The translations under genes were made by a program, and so were the position numbers. From assembly GCA_964020155.1 (NCBI GenBank), contig OZ026555.1, forward strand, positions 1,502,515 to 1,566,514: 64,000 bases of DNA, given 5' to 3'. Below the pieces are notes generated by a model, which was given only the letters and a program-made list of their open reading frames with translations, ran no database searches and was not told the DNA's origin. Shown here in pieces: positions 36,431 to 47,139 of this stretch (its first letter is position 1; each line of letters starts with the position of its first letter). The DNA comes from Chondrilla cf. caribensis (lineage: Eukaryota; Porifera; Demospongiae; Chondrillida; Chondrillidae).

Positions 36431-37243
36431 GAAGTTTTACCAAAACTTCACATTTCAGGAAAATACGCAGTCAGTAGTATATAGTCCAGCTGTGTCTTAG
36501 TGGACTGTGCAATTCCTAGATGTATCCAGTAAAGATGATTTAAAGATGTATTAAAGATATCTTTATATATATACTTCTGTAGGATATTGATCGGATGGAA
36601 CAGTATGTACATTGGATGAATCCGAATCCAATAAAAAAATTCAATTTTAACAATTCATATGCATGACTGTTAACGTTAACGATAATAATTATAAAATTAT
36701 CTATATTAGGTCATTATGGAATAAATTGAATTAATTGAATATGTACAATTTCACATATGTATTCATCTCTTGAGCACCTTGCATAATTCATTCACTCTCA
36801 ATACACATGCTGTAATAACCGTAAGTACTGGTATATAAACCTAACAAGAATGCACATCTCGTGTACAGATGTATAGATAGTGCTAGCGCTAAAAGATGAA
36901 GAAAAACTATAAAAAAACTGTATAATTTCAGAACTAAATGACAAGAATACAATACTCAAATCACTCTCAGGAGAAGGCTGTTAAGAGAGTTGAATTTTGA
37001 ACACCTGTGGCAGGAGACATTTTCACCCAATGGTATACATTCTCTGAACTACGTATGTCAATTTCTTCACCTGTATATATGTTGCAGAACACATGTAGTG
37101 CATACATTAACATAGATGCAAACTCATGTGAATAAGAATGCACTATGGTGCCTTTAGCACGCACACACACACACACACACGTGCGCGCGCAGGAATGCCC
37201 CCCCCTTCCCCACACACACACATACACAATGATGAGTATGACA

Positions 37244-37297
37244 GCTGTAGATACTCCAATATTAGCATTTCGGCATTCTGGGCCTCATCAGTACAGC
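37244..37297 (-). ncRNA. Hammerhead ribozyme motif (type I), copy 2
   Basis: On the minus strand, stem I is GCTGTA/TACAGC, identical to copy 1. CTGATGA lies at 37291-37285. Stem II is GGC/GCC with a 7-nt loop. GAAA lies at 37271-37268. Stem III is ATGCT/AGTAT with one G-U pair. C17 is at 37250 after AT. All core positions are consistent with cleavage, while stem II and III sequences differ from copy 1 by compensated changes. Confidence 0.85.
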
Positions 37298-37629
37298 ACT
37301 CACGTAGGGAAATATTTCAATATACTGTATAATCAAATCCATTAATACATGTGCAAATACATACACTTACCACCCTTTTGTAACAGGAAAACTGAACAAT
37401 TCATTAGTAAACTGATTTCATTTACCATTTTAAAACTAGCGGTACGATCAGTTTGAAATTCTAGCATTAATTTTGTTGAGAGCATGCTGTTGCTTGCATC
37501 ATGGTAAACACAGAACAATCAAAACGGTTACATACAAGTTACATACATATGTTGACTCCAACAGTAATATTGTAAAACAGAATAGTAAGAAGAGATTGTA
37601 AAGCCAACAATATGCAACCAAATTGTAAT

Positions 37630-37672
37630 TACAGTCAATTACTGTTTCGGACTTTTTGGTCCTCATCAGTGC
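37630..37672 (-). ncRNA. Hammerhead relic, copy 3 (core present, stem I lost)
   Basis: Minus strand: CTGATGA, perfect stem II GGAC/GTCC, GAAA, perfect stem III ACAGT/ACTGT and H17 = A. The sequences outside the core (TGCA and ATTA) do not pair, so stem I is broken. The 5' flank GAGTGCTCTGCA resembles GAGTGCTGTA of copy 2, showing common origin. Confidence 0.7.
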
Positions 37673-38403
37673 AGAGCACTCAGCAAAATACTGCATGAGA
37701 TCTGCATACAGAGATTGACTTGGTCGGCAATACAATGGAACAAAACTAAGCAAGAGTACACATAATTAATTCATGCTAAACATTGTCCGGACATGTACAT
37801 ACAGTTATACAGCGAAAGCCACTGCTTTTGCTTATATGTGACTGTACTTAGGAAAAGGGGTCTTTTAGTGGGTTGACAAATTGTGGCGTACCGAACAAAT
37901 CAACAAAAATTCATCAAAATGACGGATTTTTTTTTGCATAAAAGTATTTGATATCTCATTTTCTAGGATTCTATGAAGTTTGAGCCCAATCCGACCAACA
38001 TTTGTCAAGTTATGAGGGCTTTTATGCCACTACGCGATCTGTGCATGTAATATGCCATTTTTTCCTTATTCTCATTGCGATGCTGCATAACTATTGATGA
38101 CATCATAAACACGTGACTTAAATCCACATATGAATAGTATACTACTTTCCAGAAGTGAAGCTGAAAATGTTCCATTTCTAAAATTCAGGTACGTGCAATA
38201 TCGAGGTTAATTTGCGTGTAACTTTGGTATGGAAGAAACTATCGACACGCTATTTGCACCATATTATAGAGCTTTGGAGGTGCATTCCATTGATACCAAA
38301 AATGTAAATTCGCCAAATCCCACCAAAAGACCCATTTTCCTGAGTACAATCACATATTATATATATTGGACAGGCATTACATACCAGAAGTTGAAATGAA
38401 ACT

Positions 38404-38575
38404 AATATTATACCGCATAGGGGGAAATTTTAGCAGGACAAAATGTTTGCAGATGGCTCCAAAAATGAAAATTTGCGGAGAAAATGCTGGCCACAGTCAC
38501 ATGATAGAACAACAAGAACACCTAATTCATGGATGTTAGGCCTATTACAAAATTTCCCACTATACGGTATATTAG
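38404..38575. mobile_element. MITE family with ATACCGTATAGTGGGAAATT ends, copy 2
   Basis: It has ends TATACCGCATAGGGGGAAAT and TTTCCCACTATACGGTATA and shares the internal TGGCTCCAAAAATGAAAAT and ATGTTAGGCC blocks with 16375-16582. Confidence 0.78.
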
Positions 38576-38910
38576 CTTCATTTCACAAAGCGCACGAGAA
38601 GCCAAACAGCCCGTACTAGATATGCTGTACTTGAAATATGCCATTTTCATAGATAATCAGCTACGAAGCACAGCAACAGATAAGGTATGCACATTTTTAT
38701 AGTGCTTACTCTATGGAAGCTCTAATAGACAGACTGAGTACGGAAATAACACTTTGAGGTAATGAGTACATGGGGAAACAAGAGAATGGGTATGTTGCTT
38801 TTGTTCATATACGTACCCACTCTGTGCATTTTCAGAAAATGGGTACGGACGAAGAATACAATGGGTGTGAATAACTGATTTCAATGTCATGGAAGGATTT
38901 AATGTGCATA

Positions 38911-39125
38911 TTAAGGTAGGGTGTCCTAATTTCGAACAGTCCCTAATTCCGAACACCTCTAGCTGATCAATGGTGACAGCTGTCGTCTTAACAAATCTTA
39001 TCAGTAAACTTGAGGTGTAGTCCTCCCCTTAGGCTGTGATAGTTGACTCCTAAGGTTATCCAGCAGTTCTCAAGATTAGGTGTTCGGAATTAGGGATTGT
39101 TTGAAATTAGAGTACCTTACCTTAT
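38911..39125. mobile_element. MITE with about 47-bp terminal inverted repeats
   Basis: The left end TTAAGGTAGGGTGTCCTAAT continues through CCCTAATTCCGAACACCT. The right end is its near-complement, starting AGGTGTTCGGAATTAGGG and ending CCTTACCTTATA. Confidence 0.8.
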
Positions 39126-39824
39126 ACTTTATGACCACACATCAACACTTCCCTGACATATGTCAGTTGCAGAGATTCTTAAACAAAGTATAAAGGATAC
39201 CATCATTTAAAGGCAATAATCCCAGGTGTACTTGTACAAGTAAGGACAACAATTGTACTACGCAAAACCTATGTAATACCATAATATATGCTATAGAGTG
39301 GGCGATGTATTTCTTCTTATCAGGTCGATCAACAGTGGGTTACAAACTGCTGACTTTCATGCTTGACTGGTGTGCAACAACCAAGCATTGAACCAGTACT
39401 CAAAATGCCTCAGTAATAATTATGACAAGAAACTTGAATTGCGGGGAGTTACCAGCAGTTAGAAATAAGGTAACTTTTACTGCCCGGCTACTGCAGTGTG
39501 ATAACAAGAAAATGACAAGACAAGGACCTTACTTTGTGGTCTTTTGTTCCATTCAGAGGGGGAGATACAGGACTAAAGTGGTCATCAATTTATAGGTATC
39601 TGCAATGATCCATAGGCACAAAAATCTTGAGAGACTGCTTAAGTAGGTAGAGTCATCCAGCCGAGGCAAAAGAATTACTGCGCATGCACAGTCTGTTGTG
39701 TTTTGCCATTGTCATGGTTACCATTCTATGAATATTATTATCATAGTTCCACAGATCACATGGAACCCACATAATTATATTCATAAAATGATAAACATAT
39801 TCATTAATGCTGACACTCCCACTT

Positions 39825-39955
39825 TATGGGTTACCACCAAAGTTGGTGGGCTATACCCACCATTTTTGGTGGAAAGCTGAACCCACCACTGGTGGGAGAC
39901 GCTTCCCACCAATTTTGGTGGGTATAGCCCACCACTGTTTTTACAGTGTGACATG
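39825..39955. mobile_element. Palindromic GGTGGG/CCCACC element, copy 2 (inverted)
   Basis: Read on the minus strand it starts CACTGTAAAAACAGTGGTGG and follows the same order of palindromic blocks as 31337-31485, with many C/T differences. Confidence 0.75.
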
Positions 39956-40147
39956 AACACAGTATCATATGTGTATGTTCAATTACCATATTATAAGCAT
40001 CCAATGTATCTGCATTAACTTCATTGAATGCAATGAGTATAATGTTATACAGTAGTAGCTTCACTTATGTAAAATTTATTCTCCATACTAACATTCATCA
40101 CCAATATTGTGTTTAGTGTTTCACCAATTAATGATATTCATATGGGA

Positions 40148-40314
40148 TTTAATGATATTCATTGGGAGGGATGTCTACACATAATGAGACGTAGCTGGAA
40201 ACAATTACCTTGCTTAATAAGCTAGTATCCAGTTTTAGTCTGACGTAGCCCAGACCATAGATACTGGACGTCTCGTTATGTACAGACATCCCTCCCAATG
40301 AATATTATTAAAAT
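40148..40314. mobile_element. MITE with ATTCATTGGGAGGGATGTCT ends
   Basis: The left end (TTCATTGGGAGGGATGTCTA, CACATAATGAGACGT) is mirrored by ACGTCTCGTTATGTACAGAC and ATCCCTCCCAATGAA on the right. The end sequence recurs at about 41900-41933. Confidence 0.78.
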
Positions 40315-40930
40315 CTGTATGAATATCATTTAATTATCCATACTATGAATTTCATTATATACTTATTATTTAACATGACATTGTGTAAGTTAATACAACC
40401 ACTGGTATTCATTGGTAGCCATTTAAAGTATTTCAAAGATCGCATTTTGAAGCCTGTGTAATGTTGATGCAGATTCCACTCTTTTCAAGCCTGAATTGTT
40501 ATTTCCAAAATATCCAAATTTGTATTTAACCCTTTAAAGAACATTTTCATTATGATAATAGCTGCATGTCAAAACCTTAAGTACTGCATTTATAGAGTGC
40601 ACGAGAACATCCTATACGGACTCTCTTGTGTACATATACACGCTGATCATGAGGGTTGATTGCTAGCATTGTCATGAATGCCAAGTACGTATGTGGGCAT
40701 CCATGGAGGAGGTGCGTATGGGAGGATGAATGCTAAAGCAAGGCAAATATTCATGTTCTGGTCAGCAAGAGGAGTCTGTTGTGTTGTGTTCTCAGTTGGT
40801 GCGGTGTCAGTTCGCATATAGCCAGTCATGAAGATGAATTTTCAACAGGTCTGTACAGTTATGATTGAGTCTTGAAGCTGAGTCAATAGATCCTATATAG
40901 CTTCCCTTATACCCTGACATGTCTCTGTCT
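40271..40930. repeat. Large inverted repeat, left arm
   Basis: Pairs with 41307-41933 in opposite orientation over about 630-660 bp, with mismatches and small indels. The spacer is about 375 bp. A 60-codon frame (MTGYMRTDTAPTENTTQQTP) at 40829-40647 (-) is also present in the right arm. Confidence 0.88.
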
Positions 40931-41306
40931 TTGAGTAGAAATTAAGTGCAAATTCCATTCTCAGAGACTACATGGTCACGTGTTCTGAGATTAGTGTACA
41001 TAGCACTGACTGTACACCAAATACACAAGATACAATAGCACTCTCTCCCATGGGTATGGTAGCATAGGTTTGCATGTGTGAGGTACACCACTAACATCAA
41101 CACTCACGTGTGACCATATAAAATTGAGAGAAGGATGGAATTGAAGCCTACATGATGGAGACCATCACATGTGTACTTGGAATGCCGTAATGCATGGAAA
41201 TAGTGTCATTATCAAAATACAGTGTGTATTTGTGCCAACAGTTATAAATAAGAAAAGTGCATGAAACCTACATAGTGTGTTCCCTCGTGGACTTAGCCAT
41301 CCTAAC

Positions 41307-41933
41307 AGACAGAGACATGTCAGGGTATAAGGGAAGCTATATAGGATCTATTGACTCAGCTTCAAGACTCAATCATAACTGTACAGACCTGTTGAAAATT
41401 CATCTTTGTGACTGGCTATATGCGAACTGACACCGCACCAACTGAGAACACAACACAACAGACTCCCCTTGGTGACCAGGACATGAATATTTGCCTTGCT
41501 TTAGCATTCATCCTCGCAGACGCACCTCCTCCATGGATGCCCACATACTGGGCATTCATGATAATACTATATAGCAATCAACCCTTATGATCAGCGTGTA
41601 TATGTAACACACAAGAGAGTCCATATAGGATGTTGTCGTGCATCCTATAAATGCAGTACTTAAGGTTTTCACATACTGCTATTATTATATTGTCTTTAAA
41701 GGTTTAGATGCAAATTTGGATATTTTGGAAATAACAATTCAGGCTTGAAAGAAATGGGATCTGTCTCAATATTACACAGGCTTCAAAATGCAATCTTTGA
41801 AACACTTTGAATGGTTACCAATGAATACCAGTGGTTGTATAATATAATGAAATTCATAGTATGGATAATTAATGATATTCATACAGATTTTAATAATATT
41901 CATTGGGAGGGATGTCTGCACATAACGAGACAT
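41307..41933. repeat. Large inverted repeat, right arm
   Basis: Reverse-complement match of 40271-40930. The equivalent 60-codon frame lies at 41408-41590 (+), but its first codon is GTG instead of ATG, so translation from that site is doubtful. Confidence 0.88.
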
Positions 41934-43663
41934 GATACTCGGCCTTATACTCGGGATCGGTGACTCATGTAAACGCCCCATACCATGCTCGTTCTATCGT
42001 TCTATTTTGAGAACAATGGGCGAACTCTAATTTGTGCTGGTCACCGGGGTGATAATAATATTCATAATCTGTTGTGTAAACTAGAAACGATGATCGAAGG
42101 AGCGGAAGCCGTGGTATACTTTTATTCATTGTTATGAATTAATTCTTATCAACCGCAATAATATCATAGCAAGTTTTAGGCAGAAGAGGTGATTCCGTCC
42201 GGTGCGTTACCTTCGAAAAGGTATACGGAAAAGCCTTTAATGGTTCGGAGTAGTACTTTCGTTGCTACCATTCTATGTACATTGTATTGCATGTTCTACC
42301 ACTGATATCCAAAGTAATACGTAAATTGAATGGTTATACGGAAAGTTTTATATATTATTATATTATATATTAATAATCTCGTGATTCGAATGGTTATATA
42401 TACGGAAAGTTTTTGCGTACAAGGCCACCCGTGCGTAGATTTTTAAAATCACAGAATGAACCCGTAAAATGTACGTAAAGTACTTCAAAAAGCGGATCAT
42501 TATTCAATGACAACCATTATGCCTCACTGCAAAGTAGAGAAAGTGGTTCTGGACCAAGGTCGAAGAGTTTTTGCGTAATTTGTATATTTTCTCTTTGTCC
42601 CCCAGTAATACTCACGCTGGAGGACCTTTCCCTCCTTTTATTCGCTCAACCAGTAGAATAAGCAATATTTCGTCTCAATTCGGCAGCTGTGCCTTGATCA
42701 AGAGAAATATAAAATAAAATAAAATAAGCGCCTCCTCGAGAAATAAAACGAGCATGGCACGGCCAAACTAAAATTATTATGTAATCATTAGCCTTAACAA
42801 TCCATATAAATTCGAGAGTCGCCGTCAGACTAGTATCTAGTCTGGCTCGCTAGACCCAATTTCTCATTATCGCGCGGGGGCGAAAATGAGAAATAGATGG
42901 AATTTAAGGAAGTTAGATGAAGTTAACGCCGACTTCCGGAGTGGATGGCGTAACCGACCGCCGCGGTTCACCGGGGAACATAGGGAACGGAGGGACGGGG
43001 ATAGCTTCAACATAATTCTATGGGGAACAAGTTCCACGCGCTTCAGGGCCACCTCACATACGGGGTGCCTAATAATCGTATAGGAGGACATGTGAATAAG
43101 AATGGAGTGAAATAGTTTAGTTCCATCGAAACAAATCTTTCTTCTCACCTGGGGGAACCCCCTTCGGGGGTCTTGGGCTCAACTTGATCCCCCAGGGCAA
43201 AGTTAAGTAGGATATTTGGTTATATAAGTAGATTGAGCATTAAATATGCCCAGGTCTCATGGTTTAGGGGTGGCACGCAGTTGGGGGAGCGAGTCGGCAC
43301 CCCCTTAAGTCCAAGAAGGGGTTCTCGTTGAGATCCCTGGTGAGTGCTTGAGTAGGTTGCAACCTTACAGAGGGTTAAACTGGTTCCCATGTAAATAGGT
43401 AACGTAGGAAGTCAGGGTGTTAAGGTCTAGCAACTATTGTCAATTTCACACCTTGCGCAATTATCGCCGAGGGCGTTTATAAGCAACGCTGCGTACGGAC
43501 GAAGGTGCGAGTTGTATTTTGGGCGCTGGAACGACTTCGAGGAAGGGATACAACACGGATGGCGCAGGGATTAGAGGCTAGTCACTTAGAAACAACATGT
43601 GCGTCTGCGCTGCCGCTGACGTTCCGCGCAAGGCAAGGAGAAAGGTCTCTGAGGCGCTCGCAC

Positions 43664-43698
43664 CATAGATACTCTATACTACATATAGAGTATCTATG
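43664..43698. repeat. Perfect 15-bp hairpin, loop 5
   Basis: CATAGATACTCTATA pairs with TATAGAGTATCTATG around CTACA. It begins 10 bp beyond the putative minus-strand donor at 43708. Confidence 0.85.
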
Positions 43699-43708
43699 CT
43701 CGCACTCA

Positions 43709-43947
43709 CCGTTCTCGGGCGAAAGCTGAACGAAATCAGCCAGATTTCTCTGAAACTGCCAGGCAACGCTATAATCATAGCGTCTTTCGAGCGTTGCAGT
43801 AATCAGGCTGCGAAAGTGGAGAGGCTGGAGACAGAGATGGCTGCTACGAGAAGCAAAATTGTACAGCTCGTCAATCAGCACGTCCAGCGCTGGCAGCGTA
43901 GGAAGCGGATACTGTCTCCCACTTTCAGAGGTACTGGGATCTCTCCA
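43709..43947 (-). CDS. Unidentified exon-like ORF
   Basis: A minus-strand frame bounded by a possible acceptor (CCCAG before 43947) and a good GTGAGT donor at 43708. It encodes a hydrophilic, helical-looking segment (LDVLIDELYNFASRSS, ITATLERRYDYSVAWQFQ, NLADFVQLSPEN). The frame also stays open upstream to an ATG near 44004. I do not recognise the family. It may be one exon of a real gene or a captured exon inside the TIR element. Confidence 0.4.
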
Positions 43948-44109
43948 GCCAGCAAGAAGGTAACTCCGAGGCCAGACGTCGTCTACACACCCTTCCACAC
44001 GCATATTCTTTAAACGCCAGCGGAGCGGCTAGTGCCAATTACTGGCGGTGTCATTTCAGTTGCCGGCGATTTCATTGGTCGAGCCGAGGTGTGAAATTGA
44101 CAATAGTTG

Positions 44110-44171
44110 CTAGACCTCTTCCTCTCTCTCTACCGCGTGTGGGCGCGGTAGAGAGAGAGGAAGAGGTCTAG
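44110..44171. repeat. Perfect 28-bp hairpin, loop 6
   Basis: 44110-44137 (CTAGACCTCTTCCTCTCTCT then CTACCGCG) pairs exactly with 44144-44171 around TGTGGG. Its first bases overlap the right terminal repeat of the 43424-44116 element. It lies 131 bp upstream of the STELLO-like ATG. Confidence 0.92.
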
Positions 44172-44301
44172 CGCGCCAGACTAACTAGTATCCAGTGCGT
44201 GGAGATCGATATTCAACTTGGATTATCCACGCGGGTTAGTATTGTTAGTTCCCACTTTATTTAGTTGTGCAAGGTTCTCTGATCGCGTAGTTGTGTTGAG
44301 C

Positions 44302-47139
44302 ATGCCCAGGTCAAGAATGATCCGGGGATGCGTTATGAGAAACAAGAAGTATCTTCTTTTAGCGGTTTTTATCGTATTCCTCATATCGGTCATTTCGTCC
44401 TACCAAAATCTGTCATCAACCTCGGCTATCTACAAATATTTCCAGGCAAACGTCCCCCACGGGCAGAGAATGTCTTGTCCAGAACTCTACGACGGTTTTT
44501 TCTCTTCTCCAGTACAATATTCTGACAGGGAAAGTCAAATCACCGGACACGCTTTTTCTGGTAAAGTGACCCGCAGATTTACTGAAAACAGAACATTCGA
44601 GTCATTCAAGCAAAGGGATCACCCTAAGTCTTCGAAAAGCAGCGAAAATGGCCCTTTTTGTAAAAGATGGGCGGTGGTCACGACGATATTCGAACCTTCC
44701 GAAGCCGTGAGACGCCAAGTACGTCTCGAAGGATGGTGCTTGGTTGTTATCGCCGACAAGAAGAGTGTTAAGGAGTACAATCCCGGCTGGTTCCCAGGGC
44801 GAGGAAACGATGCAGTAGTCTACCTAACTCCCGAGGAACAAGAGGCCATGAAGATCCCCTTTATAGACGCTCTCCCTTGGAACCACTTCGGACGTAAGAA
44901 TGTTGGTTTCTTGTATGCCATCCTGCATGGTGCCGAGATCATTTGGGACTTTGACGACGATAATCTGCTGAAATTTTGGTTGAGAGGTGCGGCTCCTCCT
45001 GGTGCACCTTCCCTCGATGCATCCATTCCTGGTGAACACAACTGTATCAATGGTCGCATGGAGGCTCTTCTTCCCAAAGAACATAATTGGCCGACATACA
45101 ATCCTTACCCTAAGCTAGGGGCACCAACCTTACCTTCATGGCCTCGTGGTATACCGTTGGACGACATTAAAGTAGCTGAAAGTTTCAACACTACTCTCAA
45201 AGACGTCAGTGTGGGCTGTTCAGACATTGCCGTCCTCCAGTCGCTAGCAGAATACCAACCGGATGTTGATGCTGTATTTCGATTCACGCAACCTATTCCA
45301 TTCTGGTTCCTTAGAAGCAAAGAACATAGACCTTTGATCGTACCCACCGGCGTGTTTACTCCCTACAATGCGCAAGCAACACTGCATTTCTCGTCAGGTT
45401 TCTTCGGTTTATTTTTACCAGTCACAGTTAATGGTCGAGTGAGTGACATCTGGCGTAGTTATTTTGCTCAACGTCTTTTCTGGGACATTGGTGCCAAAAT
45501 TGGATTTGCGTCTCGTCCACTGGTTGTTCAAGATCGTAATGGTCATAGTTACGTCAAAGATTTGGAGGGCGAAAATGATTTATACATGAAGAGCAAACAG
45601 CTGATTATGTTCCTTGGTCAGTGGAAGGGTCGCGGGGCCACTATTGTTGAGAGAACAGAAGAACTCTGGATAGCATTGTATGAGAGAGAGTATATTGAAA
45701 AAGAAGATGTAATGTTGGTTCAGCGCTGGCTTCAGTTTCTCGTTGATGTTGGTTACAAGTTCCCTGCTGTGAAGGAAAAGCTCGATGGCGTGTCCGTCCC
45801 CACATTCCCTCCACCATTGAATCACTCAGCATTTGATCTGTCTGCGGACAAAGATGTGGACGAACGAACAGTTGATGCTACATGCAAATATATTCCTTCT
45901 TTAACATTTTTGACACCTGATCGACATCCGGGTTGCCGTATTGACATGTCATCTGCCTTATCAACCATTGGACAGTCTGTCATCATTGTTGATAGTGAAA
46001 TTGTCCCCAAAAACAATCCACACTTTTATGACATGAAGGGAATTACGTTGTATGATAGAGTTTCTCCAGCTCTCACCAGTTTCGACTATAGCTACGGCTG
46101 GAACCCTCGATCAATCCCCGAAAGCATGATCCGTGACATTTTTGAGTTTTACAAGAATGATGAGAAATTTACCAGTGTGGATGCTTTTCTGTGCACCTTC
46201 CCATCCTCACTTTGTGAGGTTTGGATGCCTTTTAACAAAACCATAGTGTTGGTTCCTGCTCATCGCTATGACTTACACAGGTGCTCTCAAGCAGAACACG
46301 ATAGGCTTAATGAACATCTATACAAACTGTCTTCTATGGGTAGACTTGTGCTTGGCGCTGAGAGTAAGTATGATGTGGAATATCTTCACTATTACACTGG
46401 ATTGAGTGCCCTGCCACTTTATAGCTACAGTGGTTTTTACACTGCAGGCAACCCCTACTCTCCTACAAAGGAATCGATTATCGTGTTTGGTGTTAGAGAC
46501 GACAATGTTGCTCATCGACCGAACCTCGCAAAAGATATGAACGAAATAGTAAAGAAGTATGAGATAGTGGATGCCTATCAACTGTACCCGCACTGGACTT
46601 TTTCGGACCTGGCCAAACATCGGGCTGTTATATTCATACCTTATGCTGTGATGACATACAAGATCACTGAAATCTATTCGCTGTCTATTCCCATGATTTT
46701 CCCTTCAATTGCGTTCATTCGAGATGTACTTGATGGTTTTGGACTTGATAGAACAGCACGTGGTTCATATTACTGCAAAACCTTTCCAGAAGTGGGTGAA
46801 CGTCATCCAACCAGTCTACACCCTTACAGCCCTGACAAGCAAGCATCAGTCGATCCAGAAGCCGAGTACTACTGGGTGCAGTTTTCGGACTTTTATGAGT
46901 GGCCTCACATCACCTACTTTGACAGCTACGACCAGTTGGAAGAAATTTTGGATAATATGAATTTCAGTACTATTCATGAGAAAATGGTAGAGGAGAATAA
47001 ACGTAGGGAAAGAGTTCTCAAGTACAATTGGTGCAAGGTGATATCCAAGATGAAAGATATGGAACGTGGTGGTTTTTCCAAGGATTACACAACCAATATT
47101 AAGAGCATCTACGGTGTGGACAGACTTCAAGTCAATTAG
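44302..47139 (+). CDS. STELLO/DUF288-type type II membrane protein, putative Golgi glycosyltransferase-like
   Basis: A 945-residue uninterrupted ORF from the ATG at 44302. Later in-frame ATGs at 44317 and 44335 are alternatives. Residues 17-33 form one transmembrane helix after a basic N-terminus, which gives a type II topology typical of Golgi enzymes. From about 115 the sequence follows the DUF288/STELLO pattern: CKRWAVVTTIFEPSEAVRRQ, WCLVVIADKKS, LPWNHFGRKNVGFLYAI, then WDFDDDN at 215-221, an acidic DxD-like motif. A second conserved half starts near 560. Plant STELLO proteins are Golgi proteins that affect cellulose synthase assembly; nematodes also have DUF288 proteins. Function in this organism is unknown. 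The absence of introns over 2.8 kb contrasts with most neighbours and suggests retroposition or transfer. Confidence 0.82.
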   Translation: MPRSRMIRGCVMRNKKYLLLAVFIVFLISVISSYQNLSSTSAIYKYFQANVPHGQRMSCPELYDGFFSSPVQYSDRESQITGHAFSGKVTRRFTENRTFESFKQRDHPKSSKSSENGPFCKRWAVVTTIFEPSEAVRRQVRLEGWCLVVIADKKSVKEYNPGWFPGRGNDAVVYLTPEEQEAMKIPFIDALPWNHFGRKNVGFLYAILHGAEIIWDFDDDNLLKFWLRGAAPPGAPSLDASIPGEHNCINGRMEALLPKEHNWPTYNPYPKLGAPTLPSWPRGIPLDDIKVAESFNTTLKDVSVGCSDIAVLQSLAEYQPDVDAVFRFTQPIPFWFLRSKEHRPLIVPTGVFTPYNAQATLHFSSGFFGLFLPVTVNGRVSDIWRSYFAQRLFWDIGAKIGFASRPLVVQDRNGHSYVKDLEGENDLYMKSKQLIMFLGQWKGRGATIVERTEELWIALYEREYIEKEDVMLVQRWLQFLVDVGYKFPAVKEKLDGVSVPTFPPPLNHSAFDLSADKDVDERTVDATCKYIPSLTFLTPDRHPGCRIDMSSALSTIGQSVIIVDSEIVPKNNPHFYDMKGITLYDRVSPALTSFDYSYGWNPRSIPESMIRDIFEFYKNDEKFTSVDAFLCTFPSSLCEVWMPFNKTIVLVPAHRYDLHRCSQAEHDRLNEHLYKLSSMGRLVLGAESKYDVEYLHYYTGLSALPLYSYSGFYTAGNPYSPTKESIIVFGVRDDNVAHRPNLAKDMNEIVKKYEIVDAYQLYPHWTFSDLAKHRAVIFIPYAVMTYKITEIYSLSIPMIFPSIAFIRDVLDGFGLDRTARGSYYCKTFPEVGERHPTSLHPYSPDKQASVDPEAEYYWVQFSDFYEWPHITYFDSYDQLEEILDNMNFSTIHEKMVEENKRRERVLKYNWCKVISKMKDMERGGFSKDYTTNIKSIYGVDRLQVN

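Larger units (their letters stand above)
30962..43423. other. Gene-poor region
   Basis: I found no exon with convincing host-gene similarity over 12 kb. Contents are the hammerhead motifs, GT/CA repeats, MITEs and the large inverted repeat listed separately. The stretches 34500-35200, 35700-37100 and 41950-43400 otherwise look like ordinary AT-rich or anonymous DNA. Confidence 0.55.
43424..44116. mobile_element. Element with perfect 30-bp terminal inverted repeats around an exon-like ORF
   Basis: 43424-43453 (starting GGTCTAGCAACTATTGTCAA) is exactly complementary to 44087-44116. The 633-bp interior is GC-richer than its surroundings and carries the minus-strand exon-like ORF. No target-site duplication is obvious. 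It could be a TIR transposon that captured host sequence, or the result of a local inverted duplication. Confidence 0.7.

Noticed and set aside
43505..44013. Plus-strand ORFs (74 and 105 codons) inside the TIR element
   Set aside because: They overlap the better supported minus-strand exon-like frame and have no recognisable similarity.
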